From contig JBEKTW010000007.1 of the NCBI GenBank assembly GCA_049515655.1, forward strand, positions 77,230 through 141,229: a stretch of 64,000 nt of DNA, read 5' to 3'. How positions within the stretch are numbered: position 1 is the stretch's first letter; each line of letters opens with the position of its first letter. Below the pieces are notes generated by a model. That model saw nothing but the letters and a program-made list of their open reading frames with translations, was not told where the DNA came from and made no database searches. This document shows positions 32,722-40,897 of the stretch, piece by piece. The position numbers and the translations under genes are program-made. Source of the stretch: JBEKTW01 sp049515655. Its GTDB lineage: Bacteria > Bacteroidota > Ignavibacteria > UBA10030 > SZUA-254.

Positions 32722-33633
32722 ATGAACATTCTCAATAAACTTATCGTCGCTACTATTCCCGCTGTTCCCAGGCCGGTGGTCCGGTATTTTGCCAGTCGCT
32801 ATATTGCGGGCGACCGGCTTGAAGACGCCGTGCGTGTTGTCAAGCAGCTCAACGCTGATGGCGTGTTGGCGACGGTGGATGTGCTGGGGGAAGATATCCA
32901 TCGCAGCGAGGAAGCAGCCGCGGCGCGCGACAACATTCTTGAGGTCTTGAACTCGATATCGAGGGAGCGACTTGGCGCGAATATCTCCATCAAGCTTACT
33001 CAATTAGGATTGAAGCTTGACAAGGATTTTTGTCTCGAGAACGTCCGGGCGATCCTCCGATTGGCGAAGGTCTTGAGCAACTTCGTCCGCATCGACATGG
33101 AGGATTCCTCCTGCACGGACGATACGATCTGGGTCTACCGCCAGATCAGGAAGGAGTTTTCGAACAGCGGTATCGTGCTCCAGGCGAAACTCCGCAGAAC
33201 CGAGGACGATGCGGCATCAATGATGCGAGACGGGATGAACGGTTTTCGTCTCTGTAAAGGTATTTACATCGAGCCGGAGAGGATTGCTTATGTCGACCGC
33301 GACCAGCTCAATCAGAATTTCCAGCGCGTTCTCGAAGTGATGTTCAAGCAGAAAGCCTATGTCGGCATTGCCACGCACGACGATGCTCTCATCGACGCCG
33401 CATGTAAGCTCATCGACAAGTATAAGCTTCAGAAAAACGAATATGAATTCCAGATGCTTCTCGGCGTCCGGCCGGAGTTGTGTGCAAAGCTCCATCGCGA
33501 CGGGCACCGCGTCCGCATCTACGTTCCGTTCGGCAAACATTGGTACCAGTACTCTATCAGACGGTTTAAGGAAAATCCGCAAATTGCAGGATATGTTTTC
33601 AAAGCGTTGTTTTCCCGAAATCAACTCAACTAA
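32722..33633 (+). CDS. putA: Proline dehydrogenase (monofunctional, FAD-dependent)
   Basis: 303 residues. It oxidises proline to P5C and passes electrons to the quinone pool. The (beta/alpha)8 barrel of the ProDH family is evident: ISIKLTQLGLKLDKDF (about 90), FVRIDMEDSSCTDDTI (about 116), GIVLQAKLRRTEDDA (about 149), GFRLCKGIYIEPERIAYVDR (about 173), VGIATHDDALI (about 214), EFQMLLGVRP and VRIYVPFGKHWYQYSIRRFKENP with the Arg pair that binds the proline carboxylate. A TTG two codons earlier is an alternative start. The partner P5C dehydrogenase begins at 733 on the other strand, so this organism uses two separate enzymes. Confidence 0.93.
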   Translation: MNILNKLIVATIPAVPRPVVRYFASRYIAGDRLEDAVRVVKQLNADGVLATVDVLGEDIHRSEEAAAARDNILEVLNSISRERLGANISIKLTQLGLKLDKDFCLENVRAILRLAKVLSNFVRIDMEDSSCTDDTIWVYRQIRKEFSNSGIVLQAKLRRTEDDAASMMRDGMNGFRLCKGIYIEPERIAYVDRDQLNQNFQRVLEVMFKQKAYVGIATHDDALIDAACKLIDKYKLQKNEYEFQMLLGVRPELCAKLHRDGHRVRIYVPFGKHWYQYSIRRFKENPQIAGYVFKALFSRNQLN

Positions 33634-33662
33634 TCTTTAACGAAACGTAAAAGGAGACTTCA

Positions 33663-35750
33663 ATGGCGGATGTGCAATCCCCGGGTGAGAGTCAAAAATT
33701 TCGATCGTTCGTCCCGGCTGAGACGGACATGAAAGAATTCACGGTTCGGGCACTCCTGATCGGGTTGGTGATGTGCGTGGTGCTTGGTGCCGCAAACGCG
33801 TATCTTGGTTTGAAGGCGGGCATGACAATCGCGGCAACGTATCCGGCTGCGGTCATCGGCATGGCAGTTCTCAAGATGATGAAAGGTTCGCTCCTTGAAG
33901 AGAACTTCGCGCGTACTGTCGGTTCAATCGGAGAGTCGGTTGCCGCGGGTGCGATCTTCACAATACCGGCATTTGTTATCCTAGGGCTCTGGAAGTTTGA
34001 CCCAGCGAACATGACGAGAGAATACATGCTTGCAACAGCGTTGATGATCTTAGGTGGTATTCTCGGAATTATGTTCGTCACCATTTTGCGCCGCGTAATG
34101 GTTGAGGATGCGTCGCTCCCCTTCCCCGAATCCGTGGCAGCAAGCTCCATCCACAAAGCCGGCCAGCGCGGTGCCGAGGCAGCGATGCAGCTGTTTCGAG
34201 CGATGGGTGTCGGCGCGGTCGTTAAACTCCTTGCCCGCCAAGATATCGACACCAAGGATGGATTCGGAGTGTTCTTCTACCAAAATGGATTTCAACTGGC
34301 AGTGGGGAAAATCAAGGAAGGCCTCGTTCGCCTCGGTTTAACGAAGGATGCGCATACCATCGATGCAGGCGGCATCACGTCGATCTTCGCGCCCGATGTT
34401 ACTCCGGCGTACATCGGTGTCGGTTACATTATTGGTCCGGAGTTAGGCGCGCTGAACTTTGCAGGCGGGCTGCTTGCCTGGGGACTCTTTGTGCCGCTTC
34501 TTGTCTTTTTCCTTGGCCCCCATCTCATCGGTCAGTACACTGCACCCGACGGAACACAAAACTGGGCAGCGCTCACTTCACATATTTATCGGTTCATTGT
34601 CCGACCAATCGCAGTCGGAGGGATGCTCGTTGGTGCCTGTTACACTCTCTGGCGAATGCGGAAAAACCTCGTCCTCGGCATCAAGCGCGGGATTGCCGAT
34701 GTTCGTAAGGCAGCCACAGCCGAAACGACTACGGTGCGCACGGAGCATGACCTTTCTTTCAAAGTCGTTCTCCTCGGCATAGCGGTGGTTTTCGTTCTCA
34801 TGGTGGCCCTCTACTTCTATTTCACACAAATGATGAGCGGTGCAATCCTGGCCGCGATTGTCATGCTTGTTACGGGATTCTTCTTTGCAGCCGTTTCGGG
34901 AAACCTCGTTGGAATGATCGGCTCGTCAAACAACCCGATTTCCGGGCTCACTCTCGCGACGACAATCGTTGCTGCGCTCACGATGGTCATTGTGGGCACA
35001 ACCGGTATTCAAGGTGTGGCAGCGGTGCTGGGTGTCGCAGCGGTCGTTTGCGTCTCGTCAGCTGTGGCCGGTGAGATGTTGCAAGACCTGAAAGTCGGGC
35101 ATATCCTCGGAGGTACTCCATGGAAAATGCAGGTTGGGGATATTATCGGCGTAGTACTGGCAGGCATGGTCATGTTCTTTCCACTCTATGTCTTGCACAA
35201 CGCCGACCTGGCGTCAAATCCTCAGACGGGTGGGTTTGGAGGCAGAGCTCTCCCCGCGCCGCAGGCCGGACTCATGGCGGCACTTTCGCAAGGGATTGTT
35301 GGTGGAGAAATGGCCTGGCCATTGGTGATAGTTGGGATTGCCCTCGGCGTTTCGCTGATCCTCATTAGAGTGAAAAGCCCCATGCTATTCTCCGTCGGAA
35401 TGTATCTCCCGCTCGGTACGACATTCGCGATTTTCATGGGTGGATTGATTCGCGGTATCGTGGACAAGAGGAAGGCAAAGCGCGGCTTCAACGATGCGCA
35501 GAAAGCTCGCGTTGAAAATGCTGGTGTGCTCGCCGCCTCCGGGTTCATTGCGGGTGAGGCATTGATGGGTCTTTTGATTGCCGCGGTAGTGTTTTTCACC
35601 GGCTCATTCCCATCGCTTTCGGTGTTTGACCCGTTTGCGGGGTGGATGGCTATACCTGTGTTCGGTTTACTTGCAGTCTATCTCGTGATTGTTCCGATGA
35701 GAAAAGCTGGTTCGCCCGATGAACCCGCACCTCCCACGGCAATCATGTGA
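33663..35750 (+). CDS. OPT family oligopeptide transporter
   Basis: 695 residues with about 14-16 membrane helices. N-terminal family signature: FTVRALLIGLVMCVVLGAANAYLGLKAGMTIAATYPAAV (in blocks, about 25-64), followed by EENFARTVGSIGESVAAGAIFTIPA and PFPESVAAS; later GNLVGMIGSSNNPISGLTLATT (about 414-435) and GGTPWKMQVGDIIG. Bacterial OPT proteins import peptides by proton symport. The dipeptidase gene pepD follows 163 bp downstream, which fits uptake and hydrolysis of short peptides. Ribosome site AAAGGAGAC. Full length, no defects. Confidence 0.93.
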   Translation: MADVQSPGESQKFRSFVPAETDMKEFTVRALLIGLVMCVVLGAANAYLGLKAGMTIAATYPAAVIGMAVLKMMKGSLLEENFARTVGSIGESVAAGAIFTIPAFVILGLWKFDPANMTREYMLATALMILGGILGIMFVTILRRVMVEDASLPFPESVAASSIHKAGQRGAEAAMQLFRAMGVGAVVKLLARQDIDTKDGFGVFFYQNGFQLAVGKIKEGLVRLGLTKDAHTIDAGGITSIFAPDVTPAYIGVGYIIGPELGALNFAGGLLAWGLFVPLLVFFLGPHLIGQYTAPDGTQNWAALTSHIYRFIVRPIAVGGMLVGACYTLWRMRKNLVLGIKRGIADVRKAATAETTTVRTEHDLSFKVVLLGIAVVFVLMVALYFYFTQMMSGAILAAIVMLVTGFFFAAVSGNLVGMIGSSNNPISGLTLATTIVAALTMVIVGTTGIQGVAAVLGVAAVVCVSSAVAGEMLQDLKVGHILGGTPWKMQVGDIIGVVLAGMVMFFPLYVLHNADLASNPQTGGFGGRALPAPQAGLMAALSQGIVGGEMAWPLVIVGIALGVSLILIRVKSPMLFSVGMYLPLGTTFAIFMGGLIRGIVDKRKAKRGFNDAQKARVENAGVLAASGFIAGEALMGLLIAAVVFFTGSFPSLSVFDPFAGWMAIPVFGLLAVYLVIVPMRKAGSPDEPAPPTAIM

Positions 35751-35913
35751 AAATGGTGCAGAAGCATGGAAGAGAGTCATCGCTCATCCAAGCTTCCGAG
35801 TGAAGCTTGATGTGCAGGGAAGCTTTGTGTGGAACCATTGCGAAGACTCATGCGCGACGGGTTTTTGATAATTGAAGAAACCGCAAACTAACAAATAGAA
35901 AAGGAGAAACATT

Positions 35914-37371
35914 GTGTCAAGTGCTATTGAAGGATTAAAACCAGAACTCGTGTGGAAATACTTTGCCGAAATTTCCCGCATCCCCCGCGGTTCCAAGAAC
36001 GAGGCCGCGATATCAAAACACATCGTTGAGACGGCGAAGAAACTCGGCCTGCAGGTCAAACAGGATCGCCTGGGGAATGTTGTGGTAAAGAAGCCGGCGT
36101 CGCCGGGCAAGCAGCAAGTCCATCCGATCTGTTTGCAGGGGCATCTCGATATGGTGTGCGAAAAAAATGCCGATAAGATCCACGACTTCACGAAGGATCC
36201 CATTGAGCTTGTGCGAAAAGGAAACTTAATGATGGCGAACGGCACAACGCTTGGGGCCGACAACGGTGTCGCCGTAGCTACGAATCTTGCCATCATGGAA
36301 GATAAATCCCTTGAACATGGCCCCCTCGAACTGTTATTCACGATTGATGAAGAAACCGGTTTGACGGGCGCCAGCAACCTCGCCCACGATTTTCTCGAAA
36401 GCAAAACGCTGATGAATCTCGACTCCGAGGAAGAAGGAGCTCTCTACGTCGGCTGCTCGGGCGGCAAAGATACCGTGGCGACGTGGAAGGCGGGGTTCGA
36501 AAAAGCTCCCGCGCAAACGGTGGCTGTCCGGCTGAAAGTCTCCGGGCTGCGGGGCGGACATTCAGGATTGGAGATCGAGAAGGGCCGCGGGAACGCGATA
36601 AAGATTATCAACAGGGTTCTGATAGAGCTTTCCTCTCTCGGTGCGCGGCTTTCGGCTATCGATGGCGGAAATAAACGTAATGCCATCCCGCGCGAGTGTG
36701 AGGCAATCCTTTTCATCCCGAAAAAGAACATCGACGGGGCGAAAAAGGTAGTCGCCCGTTACAACACGACCGTGAGATCGGAATTCGCAACCGTGGAAAA
36801 AGATCTTTCCATCGCCATGACGGAAGTGTCGGGCGGGAAGAAGGAAAAGGTCGTTAAAAAAGCCATGCAGAAGAAACTTTGTCAGACCATTTCCGCCCTG
36901 CCTCACGGTGTCATCAAGATGAGCGCGGATATTTCATGGCTGGTGGAGACATCGACGAATGTCGCCGTCATCAACACGACGAAGAACGCCATCGTGCTTG
37001 CAACGAGTCAGCGGAGCCCGGTCGCATCCGAGCTCGACGAGATCGTTCAAACGGTTGCGACTATTTTTGAGCTTGGCGCTGCCGCCGTGGAACAAACCGA
37101 CGGATATCCCGGCTGGAAACCCAATCTCGAGTCGCCTATCCTCAAGCTCGCGATCAACACTTACAAATCCCTCTACGGAAAAGAACCCGAAGTGAAAGCC
37201 GTCCACGCCGGACTCGAATGCGGCATCATCGGCGAGAGGTTTCCCGGAATAGACATGGTCTCCCTCGGTCCGACGCTCGAGGCCGTGCATTCACCGGAGG
37301 AAAAGATTTTCATCGATACCGTTGACAAGTTCTGGAAGTACTTGCTGGCGATTTTGAAATCGGTTACATAA
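35914..37371 (+). CDS. pepD: Aminoacyl-histidine dipeptidase (M20 family, PepD)
   Basis: 485 residues from a GTG start behind AAGGAGAAA. Cuts Xaa-His and other dipeptides with two zinc or cobalt ions. Metal ligands are visible: LQGHLDMVCEKN (about 75, His and Asp), TLGADNGVAVA (about 112, bridging Asp), TIDEETGLTGA (about 147, Glu pair) and later AVHAGLECGIIGERFPGID (about 428, His and Glu). The dimerisation (lid) domain at about 205-390 contains RGGHSGLEIEKGRGNA. Placed after the OPT peptide transporter, and ended by a strong terminator. Confidence 0.94.
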   Translation: MSSAIEGLKPELVWKYFAEISRIPRGSKNEAAISKHIVETAKKLGLQVKQDRLGNVVVKKPASPGKQQVHPICLQGHLDMVCEKNADKIHDFTKDPIELVRKGNLMMANGTTLGADNGVAVATNLAIMEDKSLEHGPLELLFTIDEETGLTGASNLAHDFLESKTLMNLDSEEEGALYVGCSGGKDTVATWKAGFEKAPAQTVAVRLKVSGLRGGHSGLEIEKGRGNAIKIINRVLIELSSLGARLSAIDGGNKRNAIPRECEAILFIPKKNIDGAKKVVARYNTTVRSEFATVEKDLSIAMTEVSGGKKEKVVKKAMQKKLCQTISALPHGVIKMSADISWLVETSTNVAVINTTKNAIVLATSQRSPVASELDEIVQTVATIFELGAAAVEQTDGYPGWKPNLESPILKLAINTYKSLYGKEPEVKAVHAGLECGIIGERFPGIDMVSLGPTLEAVHSPEEKIFIDTVDKFWKYLLAILKSVT

Positions 37372-37403
37372 CACGTACCCGGATCCCGAAGTAATCTGCT
37401 AAC

Positions 37404-37438
37404 GTGCGACGCCGTTTGCGCGTCGCACTGCTGTTTTT
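37404..37438 (+). terminator. Rho-independent terminator after pepD
   Basis: A perfect 9-bp stem (GTGCGACGC with GCGTCGCAC), 7-nt loop, then TGCTG and five T. The stem resembles that of the terminator at 11069-11097. Confidence 0.85.
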
Positions 37439-37509
37439 GTCAATGATGTTGTCTTACATCAGGCATTTTGAACCTTGCCCCCCCGCGAAGACAAGGCAGG
37501 TCCCTTTCT

Positions 37510-37538
37510 TTGCTTCTTCCCATATTTTTCTCTATTTT
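37510..37538 (+). promoter_or_regulatory. Candidate sigma70-type promoter of the MFS gene
   Basis: TTGCTT and TATTTT are separated by 17 nt, about 48 bp before the ATG at 37586; it lies within the open upstream part of the frame and so supports the shorter start. Confidence 0.5.
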
Positions 37539-37585
37539 GGTTTGTTTTTCAAAAACAGCTGTCTCACCACATAGGTGTCGAACGC

Positions 37586-38881
37586 ATGACTGATCCCAGT
37601 ATCCAACCTCTCGCAACCGATCGTCCCACGCCCCCACGCTGGTATCGCTGGCTGGTGCTGATCTTCGTGAGTCTCACGATGTTCGGCAATTATTACGTGT
37701 ACGATGCCCTGAGTCCGCTTGCGGATGTGCTGAAGCAGCAACTCGGCTTCAGCGATGAGAATATTGGACTGCTTCAGGCGTTGTACAGCTTTCCGAACAT
37801 CTTTACCGTTCTGCTCGGTGGCGTCGTGATCGACCGGATCGGGGTCCGGAAATCCATCTTCATCTTTGGCGTCCTGTGCTTTGTGGGTGCCGTCATCACG
37901 GTTCTCACTCCGTCGCTTTGGGTCATGGGAGCGGGACGTCTGGTGTTCGGCATGGGCGCAGAATCGCTGATTGTTGCCGTGACAACCGCACTTGCCAAAT
38001 GGTTCAGAGGCAAAGAACTGAGCTTCGCGTTCGGAATCAACCTGTTGATCGCACGGGCCGGTTCATTCGCCGCGCTGAACTCCCCGTCATGGGCGAGCTG
38101 GGCATTCAAGGACTGGCGACTGCCTTTCCTCATAGCGACAGGGATATCGACGCTGTGTGTGGTCGGCGCTGTCATCTACTGGGCGATGGAGGTACGTGCA
38201 GAGAAGCAGTACTCGCTTGGCGAAGCATCGACGGATAAGGTTGTGTTCGCCGACCTTTTTAAGTTTGGCGTTTCCTATTGGTACATTGTCATGTTGTGCA
38301 TCGTGTTCTACTCGGCGATCTTCCCCTTCCAGACATTTGCGGTGAAGTTCTTCATGGAGGCCCATGGTGCCTCGCGCGAGGAAGGCGGTTTCCTGTCGAG
38401 TATGCTAACCCTGTTTGCCATGTTTGCGACACCGCTGTTCGGATTGATGGCCGACAGGTTCGGAAAACGCTCGCTCATGATGATGTTCGGCTCATTCCTT
38501 CTCATCCCGGTCTACCTGATGATGGCGTATACTCATATGACCCTGTACCTGCCGATGGCAATGATGGGAGTGGCCTTCTCGTTGATCCCTGCTGTGATGT
38601 GGCCCTCAGTCGCGTACATCGTCGACCAGTCGAAGCTCGGAACTGCCTACGGTTTGATGACGATGATCCAGAACATCGGACTCTTCGGTTTTAATCTTCT
38701 GATCGGATGGGCGAATGACTACTCCGGCGCAAGCCAGGCAAATCCTGGCGGATACTCGCTCGGCATGTGGATCTTCTCGTGTCTTGGATTTTTCGGAGTG
38801 CTCTTCGCTTTTCTCCTGAGAAGAAATGAAACGGGTCCGCATGCGCACGGATTGGAGACAATCACAACGACGAGCAAGTGA
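37586..38881 (+). CDS. Major facilitator superfamily transporter
   Basis: 431 residues with 12 predicted helices. After a Pro-rich cytoplasmic N-terminus (TDRPTPPRWYRW), helix 1 begins at about residue 22. The loop 2-3 motif GGVVIDRIGVRKSIFIFG and the equivalent in the second half, FGLMADRFGKRSLMM, are the MFS G-x-x-x-D-R-x-G-R/K signature. The central loop is short. Helices contain unusual paired aromatic stretches (NYYVYDALSPL in helix 1) as in nitrate/nitrite- or sugar-phosphate-type carriers, but the substrate cannot be assigned. It is transcribed alone. Confidence 0.88.
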   Translation: MTDPSIQPLATDRPTPPRWYRWLVLIFVSLTMFGNYYVYDALSPLADVLKQQLGFSDENIGLLQALYSFPNIFTVLLGGVVIDRIGVRKSIFIFGVLCFVGAVITVLTPSLWVMGAGRLVFGMGAESLIVAVTTALAKWFRGKELSFAFGINLLIARAGSFAALNSPSWASWAFKDWRLPFLIATGISTLCVVGAVIYWAMEVRAEKQYSLGEASTDKVVFADLFKFGVSYWYIVMLCIVFYSAIFPFQTFAVKFFMEAHGASREEGGFLSSMLTLFAMFATPLFGLMADRFGKRSLMMMFGSFLLIPVYLMMAYTHMTLYLPMAMMGVAFSLIPAVMWPSVAYIVDQSKLGTAYGLMTMIQNIGLFGFNLLIGWANDYSGASQANPGGYSLGMWIFSCLGFFGVLFAFLLRRNETGPHAHGLETITTTSK

Positions 38882-38903
38882 AAGGGTATTTTCGATTTAC
38901 GAA

Positions 38904-39308
38904 TTGCGATTTACGATTCTAATAATGTCGGAGGCAGTATGAATGAGGAGGAATTAAAACAACGGTGCAAGGCAATGGCCTTGCGAGTAATCAGACTTGT
39001 CATGGCGCTGCCGAAGAATAATGTTGGTGCTGTATTGGGCAAACAACTCGCCCGGTCTGCAACATCTGTCGCAGCAAACTATCGGGCGACTTGCAAGGCA
39101 CGGTCGAAGGCGGATTTCTTGTCGAAGCTTGGAGTTGTGGAGGAGGAGGCTGACGAGACACAGCTATGGATTGAATTGATTATTGATTCAGGTATAGTGA
39201 GAGCATCGCGTGCAGTCAATTTGTTGGATGAAGTTAAACAATTGACAGCTATCTTCGCTGCTTCAAGAATCACTGCACGGAAGAACTCCGCGGAATTGTA
39301 AATAGCAA
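38904..39308. mobile_element. IVS-like cassette: second four-helix-bundle gene with inverted arms
   Basis: Left arm 38904-38919 (TTGCGATTTACGATTC) and right arm 39293-39308 (GAATTGTAAATAGCAA) are complementary at 14 of 16 positions; the right arm includes the gene's stop codon. Further ATTTACGAATTG / GATTTACAATCG words occur just outside (38894, 39328). The arms have no sequence in common with those of the other two cassettes. Confidence 0.5.
38939..39301 (+). CDS. Four-helix bundle protein (S23 family), copy 2
   Basis: 120 residues, ribosome site GGAGG. The family signature is present: ALRVIRLVMALPKNNVGAVLGKQLARSATSVAANY (in blocks), ARSKADFLSKLGVVEEEADETQLWIELI and LLDEVKQLTAIFAASRITAR. 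This subtype is the one that often carries E-A-DE-T-x-x-W. No known activity for stand-alone members. It is enclosed by inverted arms, and a fragment of a second gene of the same subtype lies 43 bp downstream. Confidence 0.88.
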   Translation: MNEEELKQRCKAMALRVIRLVMALPKNNVGAVLGKQLARSATSVAANYRATCKARSKADFLSKLGVVEEEADETQLWIELIIDSGIVRASRAVNLLDEVKQLTAIFAASRITARKNSAEL

Positions 39309-39344
39309 AGCACTTTCACGGCGAACGATTTACAATCGACAAAG

Positions 39345-39449
39345 ATTGAAAGTCTCTTGAATGAGGTCTGCCAGCTTACAGCAATAATGGCAGCGTCAAG
39401 GATTGCCGCTCGCCGAAATCAAGATTCAGGACCAAGAAAACAAGTGTAA
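39345..39449 (+). pseudogene. C-terminal fragment of another four-helix-bundle (S23) gene
   Basis: The frame reads IESLLNEVCQLTAIMAASRI, then AARRNQDSGPRKQV and a TAA. It aligns with the C-terminus of copy 2 (LLDEVKQLTAIFAASRITARKN) but differs at many positions, so it is a diverged relative, not a recent duplication. The N-terminal part is missing. A cassette has apparently replaced the front of an older one at the same site. Confidence 0.75.
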
Positions 39450-39456
39450 CTTGTAA

Positions 39457-39852
39457 ATGCCAGAGTATTTGCACGAAAAGCATTTCAGCCTCGACCAGGC
39501 CCGGAGAATGCTGTCGGGAATCACGAAACTTGTCGAGGAGATCACGAGATTGAAGCACAGACTCAATGAGCTGGGATTCGACATCTATCGCCACCAGTAC
39601 TTTGGCGGAAGTGGCCCGAACGGACTGAGATTTTTTCCCCGGGAAATGGAGCAACTTGTCGAGATCGCAAAGAAGCTCGATAAGAAGGGTATTCTGATCA
39701 AAAGTTTCGATGAAGGACTCATCGATTTCCCGCATATTCGTTCCAACGGAGAGGAAGTCTATTTGTGCTGGAAAGTGGGCGAAGGTGATATTCAGTACTG
39801 GCACACTATCCCCGATGGCTTTGCGGGGAGAAGATCCATCAAAGAGCTGTGA
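39457..39852 (+). CDS. DUF2203 family protein
   Basis: 131 residues, full length for the family. KHFSLDQARRMLSGITKLVEEI (helix 1, in blocks) and the C-terminal signature GLIDFPHIRSNGEEVYLCWKVGEGDIQYWH followed by GFAGRRSI (given in blocks) are diagnostic. The fold is a helical pair plus a small sheet; biochemical function is unknown. It is encoded 8 bp after the S23 fragment and is separated from the receivers downstream by 115 bp. Confidence 0.85.
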   Translation: MPEYLHEKHFSLDQARRMLSGITKLVEEITRLKHRLNELGFDIYRHQYFGGSGPNGLRFFPREMEQLVEIAKKLDKKGILIKSFDEGLIDFPHIRSNGEEVYLCWKVGEGDIQYWHTIPDGFAGRRSIKEL

Positions 39853-39967
39853 AGGAATGCGGAAGAGCCAGGGGCCTACCGGTGCCGGACCATGCCGGAG
39901 TGAATGCGTGAATTATTGACTTTCATTCAATTTTTCCTCAAATTTACGTAGACAAACGTACGCTCGA

Positions 39968-40357
39968 ATGGCACCTTTTGTACGAAAAAGAATCCTCGCC
40001 GTAGACGATAATATGACTATGGTGAATGAAATCAAACGGTGGATCGTCATCGCGGGATACGATGCCGAGTGTGCTACCAGCGGGAAGGAAGCACTGGAGA
40101 AAATCCAGAAAGAATCTTTCGACCTTGTGATTCTTGACGCGATGATGCCGGAAATGAACGGCTTCGAAGTCGCGCGCCAGATTCGAACTCTTTACCCCGA
40201 CGCGAAAATCCCGATCATCATGCTCACCGGGCTGAAAGTTCAAGCAGACGTCATGTCGGCGCATTCTGCCGGGGTTAACGAGCTGATCACGAAACCCGTC
40301 GAGTTCGATGAGCTGGTTGGCAAGATTACCCACTATCTCAAGAGCCCATTCCGATGA
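39968..40357 (+). CDS. Single-domain response regulator (CheY-like receiver)
   Basis: 129 residues. Receiver-domain residues are in place: acidic pair in AVDDNMTM (about 13-20), phosphoacceptor Asp in LVILDAMMPEMNGFE (about 56), the Thr in IIMLTGLK (about 86) and the Lys in LITKPVEFDEL (about 108). There is no output domain, so it acts by protein interaction or as a phosphotransfer intermediate. A similar receiver gene follows after 67 bp. No histidine kinase is adjacent. Confidence 0.92.
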   Translation: MAPFVRKRILAVDDNMTMVNEIKRWIVIAGYDAECATSGKEALEKIQKESFDLVILDAMMPEMNGFEVARQIRTLYPDAKIPIIMLTGLKVQADVMSAHSAGVNELITKPVEFDELVGKITHYLKSPFR

Positions 40358-40371
40358 CCCGTTTCGATGTA

Positions 40372-40400
40372 TTGACCGTTGTGTTTTTTTCGCCCACATT
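40372..40400 (+). promoter_or_regulatory. Candidate promoter of the second receiver gene
   Basis: TTGACC and CACATT are separated by 17 nt; transcription starting near 40407 would favour the ATG at 40425. The -10 element is poor. Confidence 0.35.
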
Positions 40401-40424
40401 CTTTAAATGGAAAGGATAGGATGT

Positions 40425-40808
40425 ATGGCAGAATCATGGAAGAAAAAGATTTTTGTCGTTGACGATGACCCGATGTTCATCATGTCGATCAAAGGTCTGC
40501 TCACTGGAGCAGGGTATGACGTCGATACGGCGATGACCGGCAAGGACGCGTTGGAAAAACTCGGTAAGGGGATGCCGGATCTCATCATCATCGATGTCAT
40601 CATGAAAGACATGAACGGGTTCGTGCTGACACGGGCGATCCGGGAGGTCGACAAGAAGGTTCCCATCATCATTTTGACGGGAATGAGAGCGGAGTCGGAC
40701 AAGTTCGAAGCCAAATTGGCCGGCGCCAATGAATACATGAATAAACCCGTTGCCCCGGATGACCTCTTGCGGCGCATGAAGTCGCTCATGGGTCCGGTGA
40801 TTCGATAG
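40425..40808 (+). CDS. Single-domain response regulator (CheY-like receiver), second copy
   Basis: 127 residues from the ATG at 40425 (AGGATGT just upstream; the ATG six codons earlier has no ribosome site). FVVDDDPMFI, LIIIDVIMKDMNGFV (phosphoacceptor Asp), IIILTGMRAES and NEYMNKPVAPDDLLRRM carry the full receiver active site. It resembles the preceding receiver in length and in lacking an output domain, but the sequences are clearly distinct. UvrB follows 89 bp downstream, probably by chance. Confidence 0.92.
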   Translation: MAESWKKKIFVVDDDPMFIMSIKGLLTGAGYDVDTAMTGKDALEKLGKGMPDLIIIDVIMKDMNGFVLTRAIREVDKKVPIIILTGMRAESDKFEAKLAGANEYMNKPVAPDDLLRRMKSLMGPVIR

Positions 40809-40897
40809 TTGTAGACTGGGGAAGAGTTTCATCGATTTATGACACGGTTGATGATCGTGTCAAGTGAGAGGCGTTCCGTCAAAGAGAATCCGCACGC

